64,000 nt of DNA from Pseudomonadota bacterium (GTDB lineage Bacteria; Pseudomonadota; Alphaproteobacteria; Rhizobiales; Devosiaceae), in NCBI GenBank assembly GCA_023391095.1, contig JAEWBN010000006.1:62001-126000 (forward strand). Reading direction: 5' to 3'. The notes under the pieces were generated by a model. It was not told where the DNA came from, made no database searches, and saw nothing but the letters and a program-made list of their open reading frames with translations. Positions 59,426 to 64,000 of this stretch are shown here, piece by piece (the first letter of the stretch is position 1; each line of letters starts with the position of its first letter). The position numbers were made by a program, and so were the translations under genes.

Positions 59426-60190
59426 ATGGAAGTGTTGCTGCTGGTTGCCGGACTATTGGGCGGCGCGGTCAATTCGCTTGCCGGCGGAGGCTCGTTCATC
59501 GTCTTTCCGGCGCTGCTGTTTTCCGGCGTCCCGCCTGTGCTGGCCAATGCGTCCAACACCTATGCCGCCCTGCCCGGCTATGTGAGCGGGGCCGTGGGCT
59601 ACTGGAAATCCATGGCGCCGCACAAGGACAAGCTGGTGCTCTATGGCATCATCGCAGCGCTGTTCGGCTATGCCGGGGCCGAACTGCTGCTGGTGGTATC
59701 GGACGAGCAGTTTTCAAAGGTCGTGCCGTGGCTGATGGCCTTTGCGGTAGCGCTGTTCGTCTTCGGCAACCGGATCAATGCGGCGCTCAAGGCGCGGAGC
59801 GGCCAGGGGCGCGGCATGAAGGCGGCCGGAACTGCCCTGCTGCTGGCGCTTCTGGCGGCAGTCTGCGTCTATGGCGGGTTCTTCAATGCCGGCCTGGGCA
59901 TCCTGCTGCTGGCCTTCCTCGCCATGGCCGGAATGACCGACATCCACGCCATGAACGGGCTCAAGCTTTACGTCTCGTCCATCGTGGCGCTGGTGGCGGT
60001 GGTGCGCTTTGCCTTCAGCGGCTCGATCGACTGGTACCACGGCTCGATCGCGCTGGTGGGCGTGACCATTGGCGGCTACGTGGCCGCGCGGCTGGCCCAG
60101 TACATTCCCACCAAATGGATCCGCATTGGCGTCATCGTCTACGGGATTGGGATGACGGGGTACTTCTTCTGGACCGCGTATTTCGCGTAA
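59426..60190 (+). CDS. TSUP-family (TauE/SafE) anion permease
   Basis: 254 residues, about eight helices. The N-terminal repeat has LLGGAVNSLAGGGSFIVFPALL and ANASNTYAALPGYVSGAVGY, the TSUP hallmark; the second repeat contains YGGFFNAGLGILLLAFLAMAG. Members export sulfite, sulfonates or other small anions. Three ATG codons are in a row (59420, 59423, 59426); I choose the third because GGGGGA is six bases upstream. Convergent with the molybdopterin oxidoreductase. Confidence 0.87.
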   Translation: MEVLLLVAGLLGGAVNSLAGGGSFIVFPALLFSGVPPVLANASNTYAALPGYVSGAVGYWKSMAPHKDKLVLYGIIAALFGYAGAELLLVVSDEQFSKVVPWLMAFAVALFVFGNRINAALKARSGQGRGMKAAGTALLLALLAAVCVYGGFFNAGLGILLLAFLAMAGMTDIHAMNGLKLYVSSIVALVAVVRFAFSGSIDWYHGSIALVGVTIGGYVAARLAQYIPTKWIRIGVIVYGIGMTGYFFWTAYFA

Positions 60191-60248
60191 CCCAAACCGG
60201 GCGTCATTTCCGCGGCGGCGGAATTGACTCCCCGTATCTCAAGTTGGC

Positions 60249-60266
60249 CCCCGGCCTTCGCCGGGG
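60249..60266. repeat. CCCCGGC-cttc-GCCGGGG hairpin repeat
   Basis: A perfect 7-bp stem with 4-base loop between convergent stops. The motif gtgccacCCCGGCgaagGCCGGGG is, from memory, a frequent alphaproteobacterial extragenic repeat. It may serve both flanking genes as 3'-end structure. Confidence 0.5.
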
Positions 60267-60287
60267 TGGCACCGCGCTTCGGGAACC

Positions 60288-62381
60288 CTACTCCGACTTC
60301 CTGATCCACACGGCCGCGTCGTGGAAGGCGGCACCGCCGAAGGGCGGCGCGGGTTCGGCGCTGGTGAGCATGTTGATCCCCTGCCCGCCCCGATGGGCCT
60401 TGTTGCGGTGAAGACCTTCGGCAATCAGCACCCCGGTGCAGAGCCCGGTATGGAGACGCGCGGTCAGTTCGACCTCGCCGCGCTCATTGCCCACGCGCAC
60501 GGCGTCGCCCTCGACGATGCCGAGGCGGACGGCATCCTGCGGATGGATGAAGACGGAGGGCTCGCCTTCGCGTTTAAGGCTGCCCGGGGTCTGGTTGAAG
60601 GATGAATTGAGGAAGGCACGGGCCGGGCTCGTCGCGAGCTTGAAGGGGTGGCGGGCATCGGTGGGCTCGTTGATAGCCCAGTGATCGGCAAAGCGCGGCA
60701 TGGCGGCAGGATCGCAGGTCCAGCGATAGCCCTTGCGGTCGGCCACGGCCTGCCAGTCAGGCGCGAAGCGGAAGCGGCCATCCGGCCAGGCAAAGCCGTT
60801 GGCAAAGCGCGCGGCATCGTCGGGGCGTTCGCGGTCTACATAGCCGGTCTTTTCGACCTCTTCGAGCGCCGGATAATTCGAGCGCGCAAAGGTGTCGGCG
60901 ACGACCTGGCGGTCGGCCGTGTGGAAGGTGGGGTCGGTTTCGCCCAGCCGCTGCGCGATGGCATTGATGACATCGTGGTTGGAGCGGGTTTCGCCCGGCG
61001 CGCCCACCACCTGCGGACCGTAAAGGATGCGGGTGTGGCCGCCCCGGGTATAGTAGTCGTTGTGCTCGAGGAACATGGTGGCCGGCAGGACAATGTCGGC
61101 CAGTTCGGCCGTTTCGGTCATGAACTGCTCGTGCACGACGAGAAACAGGTCCTCGCGAATGAGGCCCTCGCGCACCCGTTTCTGGTCGGGGGCGACGACA
61201 GCAGGATTGGTGTTCTGCACGATCATGGCGTGGACCGGCTTGCCGCCCTGGAGGGCCTTGGGGTCGCCGGTGAGGATCGGCCCGATTTCCGACATGTCGA
61301 GAAGGCGGGGCGTGCCTTTTTGCAGATGCGTGCCTTCGAGCCGCGATTTGTCCAGCGCCCAGGTGCCGGAATTGGAATGGAAGGCGCCGCCGCCCCGGTG
61401 CTGCCAAGCTCCCGTCATGGCCGGAATGCAGAGCGCAGCGTGGACGGCCGTGGCGCCATTGCGCTGGCGCGAGAAGCCGTAGCCCAGGCGGAAGAAGCTG
61501 CGCGGGGTCTTGCCGACGAGATGGGCGAAGGCCTCGATTTCCGCTACCGTCAGGCCGGTGATTTCGGCCGCCCATTGCGGCGTGCGGGTTTGAAGATGTG
61601 ATTCAAATTCGGGACCGAAGTCCGTGAATTTGGCCATGTATTGGCGATCGGCCAGGCCATCGCGCAGCAACACATGCATGACCGCGACAGCCAGCGCGCC
61701 ATCGGTTCCCGGGCGCAGCACAAGGCCAAGATCGGCCTGTTCCATGGTGGCGTTGCGATAGATATCGATGACGACGATCTTGGCCTTGCGGTGCTTCCTG
61801 GCGCGCATGGCGTGGGTCATCACATTGACCTGGGTATGCACCGCATTAGTGCCCCAGATGACGACGCAATCGGCCTCGGCCATCTGCTCGGGATTGACCC
61901 CGCCCAGAAAGCCCGTGCCGGCGATATAGCCGGGCCAGGACAGGCCGACGCAGATGGTGTCGTATTGATGCGAATAGCCCCGCACGGCGCGCAGCCGCTC
62001 GATGCCGTCGCGATGCACATGGCCCATGGTGCCGGCGTAGAAATAGGGCCAGACGGCTTCTGGTCCGTGCTCGGCTTCGACCGCCAGGAACCGTTCGGCA
62101 ATCTCGTCAAGAGCCTCGTCCCAGGAAATGCACTGCCACTGCCCTGCCCCCTTGGGGCCGGTGCGGCGCATGGGGTGCATCAGGCGCTCGGGATGGTGGA
62201 TGCGCTCGGAATAGCGGGCCACCTTTTCGCAGATGACCCCGGCCGTATAGGGGTCGTCCTTGGCGCCGCGGACCCGGCCGATCTTGCCGTCCGGCAGTAT
62301 GTCGACGTCAAGGGCGCAGACCGAGGGACAGTCGTGCGGGCAGACCGAGCGGATGGTGCGGGCGGGCGTGGGAGCGTTCAT
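60288..62381 (-). CDS. Molybdopterin oxidoreductase (DMSO-reductase family), single subunit
   Basis: 697 residues. The N-terminal 4Fe-4S motif is C14-x3-C18-x3-C22-x28-C51 (VCPHDCPSVCALDV, then ICEKVARYSER), with Lys after the last Cys as in electron-transferring members. WGTNAVHTQVNVMTHA and YGFSRQRNGATAVHAAL belong to the cofactor-binding domains, and FKLATSPARAFLNSSFNQTPG to the C-terminal MGD-binding domain. There is no Tat signal, so it is cytoplasmic. No Fe-S or membrane subunit or cofactor gene adjoins it. Substrate unknown. Confidence 0.9.
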   Translation of the reverse strand: MNAPTPARTIRSVCPHDCPSVCALDVDILPDGKIGRVRGAKDDPYTAGVICEKVARYSERIHHPERLMHPMRRTGPKGAGQWQCISWDEALDEIAERFLAVEAEHGPEAVWPYFYAGTMGHVHRDGIERLRAVRGYSHQYDTICVGLSWPGYIAGTGFLGGVNPEQMAEADCVVIWGTNAVHTQVNVMTHAMRARKHRKAKIVVIDIYRNATMEQADLGLVLRPGTDGALAVAVMHVLLRDGLADRQYMAKFTDFGPEFESHLQTRTPQWAAEITGLTVAEIEAFAHLVGKTPRSFFRLGYGFSRQRNGATAVHAALCIPAMTGAWQHRGGGAFHSNSGTWALDKSRLEGTHLQKGTPRLLDMSEIGPILTGDPKALQGGKPVHAMIVQNTNPAVVAPDQKRVREGLIREDLFLVVHEQFMTETAELADIVLPATMFLEHNDYYTRGGHTRILYGPQVVGAPGETRSNHDVINAIAQRLGETDPTFHTADRQVVADTFARSNYPALEEVEKTGYVDRERPDDAARFANGFAWPDGRFRFAPDWQAVADRKGYRWTCDPAAMPRFADHWAINEPTDARHPFKLATSPARAFLNSSFNQTPGSLKREGEPSVFIHPQDAVRLGIVEGDAVRVGNERGEVELTARLHTGLCTGVLIAEGLHRNKAHRGGQGINMLTSAEPAPPFGGAAFHDAAVWIRKSE

Positions 62382-62510
62382 GCCGAAACGCTAGCGGAGG
62401 CGCAGAAGGGGCGCAAACGGATTGTCGTGATGGACGCGATAAGACGGCGTGATGGGGACGCGGCAGCCCCCAGGGTTATGCCTGAGGGCCGGAGGTCTAT
62501 CCGCAGGCTT

Positions 62511-63125
62511 TCAGGCGAAGGCCCTCGTCGCGGTTTCGGCGTTGCGCCGGGCGCGCGTTGCGGCATGGCTCGCGAGCTGGGCCGCTCCGGCATGGAACTG
62601 GGAGAAGGTGACCTGGCCGCTGGTGGCTGAAATGGTTATGCCGCGCCAGTTGGGCCGCACGGCGCGGACGTCGGCCCAGTCCAGCGTGGTTTCCTTGCCC
62701 ATGGCGGAGCGATGATGAAGCTGACGGTTGTTCCAGCGTGTCTGGGTGAAAAGACCGATCATGCCGATGCCGAGCGACCCGGCGCCCAGTAGCAGGACGG
62801 CTATATAAGTCGCGATCAGCTGCGTGGTGTCGGCCACATTGCCCATGACGATCACGGCAAAGAGCAGGATCGCCGCCAGCGCAGCAGCGCCATAGCAGGC
62901 GAAATATTCCACGATGGAGGGGCGCAGTTCAGCCCAGCCCCCGTCGACCATGATGCCCTCTTCGGGCTGGATCAGGCGCAGGGCCAGGAAGGCGGCGTAG
63001 CCAAAGGCGACGACACCGGCAGCGCGCGCCAGCGGCAGATGCGCGGTGACGGGAACATATTTGAGAACGATGAGGATGGTGATCGTTATCAGCGGCAAAG
63101 CCACTTCCTGCCAACGCAAGGGCAC
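62511..63125 (-). CDS. Membrane protein with four helices, unknown function
   Basis: 204 residues. Helices: VALPLITITILIVLKYV, AAGVVAFGYAAFLALRL, AAALAAILLFAVIVMG and ATYIAVLLLGAGSLGIGMIGLF. The C-terminal soluble part (MGKETTLDWADVRAVRPNWRGITIS) looks like a bacterial PH-like or YcxB-like domain, weakly. The GTG start at 63125 is preceded by GGAGAG at six bases, and a longer frame upstream has no coding look. Divergent from the MFS gene. Confidence 0.65.
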   Translation of the reverse strand: MPLRWQEVALPLITITILIVLKYVPVTAHLPLARAAGVVAFGYAAFLALRLIQPEEGIMVDGGWAELRPSIVEYFACYGAAALAAILLFAVIVMGNVADTTQLIATYIAVLLLGAGSLGIGMIGLFTQTRWNNRQLHHRSAMGKETTLDWADVRAVRPNWRGITISATSGQVTFSQFHAGAAQLASHAATRARRNAETATRAFA

Positions 63126-63351
63126 GCTTTTCTCTCCAAAAACAGGGCCGGTGACGCAAAATCGGCAGATGAGGCTCCGAAAGTACGCAGGAAAAGCGAT
63201 TTGGCTATTCACAATTTCGCCATAAGTGCGGCGGGGCGGAACGGGTTTCAGATTTCGATTCAAGGATGTGAGGGAGCGAGTCCGGTTTGTTGGCCAAGCT
63301 GCTGAAATCGCGAGCGCCAGCCGGCACTGCGAAACAGCGTGAAAACCGGTG

Positions 63352-63362
63352 ATAGGACCTAT
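63352..63362. promoter_or_regulatory. ATAGG-A-CCTAT palindrome in divergent gap
   Basis: An 11-bp dyad in the 299-base gap between the membrane protein and the MFS gene, 63 to 73 bases before the MFS start. Could be an operator; nothing else recognisable is in the gap. Confidence 0.3.
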
Positions 63363-63424
63363 GAAAACGATTTATTAGACAGGTTGGCGGCCAGGCCTTA
63401 GCTGTGGGCGCAGGGGGATGACAC

Positions 63425-64000
63425 ATGACTTCTGCGCGCATGCCGGTCACGGCGCTTCTGGGCACCAACATGTTTTTCGCGGGCGTGACCTATGCCGCGA
63501 CCATGCCCTATGCCTCGCTGGTGGGTGTGGATACGCTCGGCATGACCCCGGCCTTCTTTGCCACGGTCATGAGCACGGGCGCCATTGTGGGCACGTTTGT
63601 GTCGCTGGGGCTGGGTTTTCTGTCCGACAAGTTGCGCGACCGGCGGCTGCTCGTCTTGATCACGACACTGGCCGGCATCCTGGCGCATGGCATGATCTAC
63701 CTCTGGCCCAGCCAGCTCAGCTTTGCGATCGCCATGGCGCTGGTCATGCCCTTTGCCGGGGCCAGTTACGGGCAGAGCTTCGGGTATCTAAGGGTCTATT
63801 ATCTCACGCATAATCCGGCGCGGGCGGACTTCATGGTCACGGCGCTGCGCACGGTGTTTACCCTAGCCTGGATTATCGTCCCGCCCCTGGCCGGCTGGAT
63901 CGCGGCCGAGTTCCGGATTTTCGACGTGTTCCTCGTCTCCTCGCTCAGCTACGCGGTGATGGCGGGGGTGTTTGCGCTGTTGATGACCGACCCGGCCACC
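63425..64000 (+). CDS. MFS transporter, sugar-efflux (SET) type, 3' end outside window
   Basis: 192 visible residues of an MFS protein with the first six helices: VTALLGTNMFFAGVTYAATMPYASL, FFATVMSTGAIVGTFVSLGLG followed by motif A-like FLSDKLRDRRLL, then further helices up to FLVSSLSYAVMAGVFALLMTD. The SGxxYG-type arrangement and FAGASYGQSFGYLRVYYL suggest a SetA-like efflux transporter. GGGGG lies about eight bases before the ATG. The gene is cut by the window end. Confidence 0.85.
   Translation, partial: MTSARMPVTALLGTNMFFAGVTYAATMPYASLVGVDTLGMTPAFFATVMSTGAIVGTFVSLGLGFLSDKLRDRRLLVLITTLAGILAHGMIYLWPSQLSFAIAMALVMPFAGASYGQSFGYLRVYYLTHNPARADFMVTALRTVFTLAWIIVPPLAGWIAAEFRIFDVFLVSSLSYAVMAGVFALLMTDPAT

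Noticed and set aside
63418..63813. Plus-strand frame starting at 63418
   Set aside because: Overlapping wrong frame of the MFS gene starting at 63425, which encodes clear membrane helices.
1..64000. CRISPR arrays, insertion sequences, prophage, toxin-antitoxin or defence genes
   Set aside because: None seen. No regularly spaced repeats, transposase motifs or defence-type domains were recognised on either strand.

Overview
The window is a 64 kb piece of a GC-rich alphaproteobacterial chromosome. The best fit is the order Hyphomicrobiales (Rhizobiales), and a Devosia-like genus is my guess. The reasons are an L,D-transpeptidase/MarR pair of the LdtP/LdtR type, the block recO-era-rnc-lepB-acpS-pyrE-rsh-rpoZ in one orientation, a single bifunctional RelA/SpoT, an Asp-rich (non-zinc-type) HemB and a Rhizobiales-style porin. 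I see no rRNA, CRISPR array, insertion sequence or prophage. One tRNA (tRNA-Ser, anticodon GCT) and one riboswitch (TPP) are clear. Both window ends cut genes: an L,D-transpeptidase on the left and an MFS transporter on the right.

Positions 1-21000 are mostly housekeeping: cell-wall cross-linking (ldtP/ldtR), heme synthesis (hemB), a DMT exporter, an RDD membrane protein, the N-degron enzyme Bpt, ParC, then the leftward run recO, era, rnc, lepB, acpS, pyrE, rsh, rpoZ. After these come a NYN-domain protein, smpB, dapA, a degenerate alpha/beta hydrolase and an OmpA-family protein. Positions 21000-28700 hold a major porin, an SDR and an amino-sugar locus (gntR, a SIS-domain deaminase-like gene and nagA leftward; murQ rightward) with shared TGGTAT-type operator sequences. 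Two small accessory genes follow.

Positions 28715-31991 form a thiamine or thiamine-precursor uptake operon (a YkoF-like binding protein plus permease, ATPase and NMT1-type binding protein) headed by a TPP riboswitch that abuts the first ribosome binding site. Positions 32039-55988 are the most distinctive part. A GcvA-type LysR gene faces a tightly packed 14-gene rightward operon: acyl-CoA dehydrogenase, NDP-forming acyl-CoA ligase, fused enoyl-CoA hydratase/3-hydroxyacyl-CoA dehydrogenase, two ThDP enzymes, a split TctABC-type transporter, a DHA2 exporter, an aldehyde dehydrogenase, a 2-hydroxyacid dehydrogenase, and its own ETF and ETF-quinone oxidoreductase. An alpha/beta hydrolase, a VOC protein, a MmgE/PrpD protein and a divergent SDR flank it. 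Read together, this looks like a self-contained catabolic route for an imported organic acid. One consistent order is 2-hydroxy acid to 2-oxo acid to aldehyde to acid to acyl-CoA to 3-oxoacyl-CoA, with electrons sent to quinone by the dedicated ETF system. The substrate cannot be read from the sequence, and no thiolase is present.

Positions 56000-64000 carry tRNA-Ser, a HisKA_2-type sensor kinase whose membrane-spanning N-terminus is out of frame with the rest, a DUF2147 protein, a glyoxalase-related protein, a TSUP permease downstream of a perfect 22-bp palindrome, a single-subunit molybdopterin oxidoreductase, a small membrane protein and the start of an MFS sugar-efflux-type gene.
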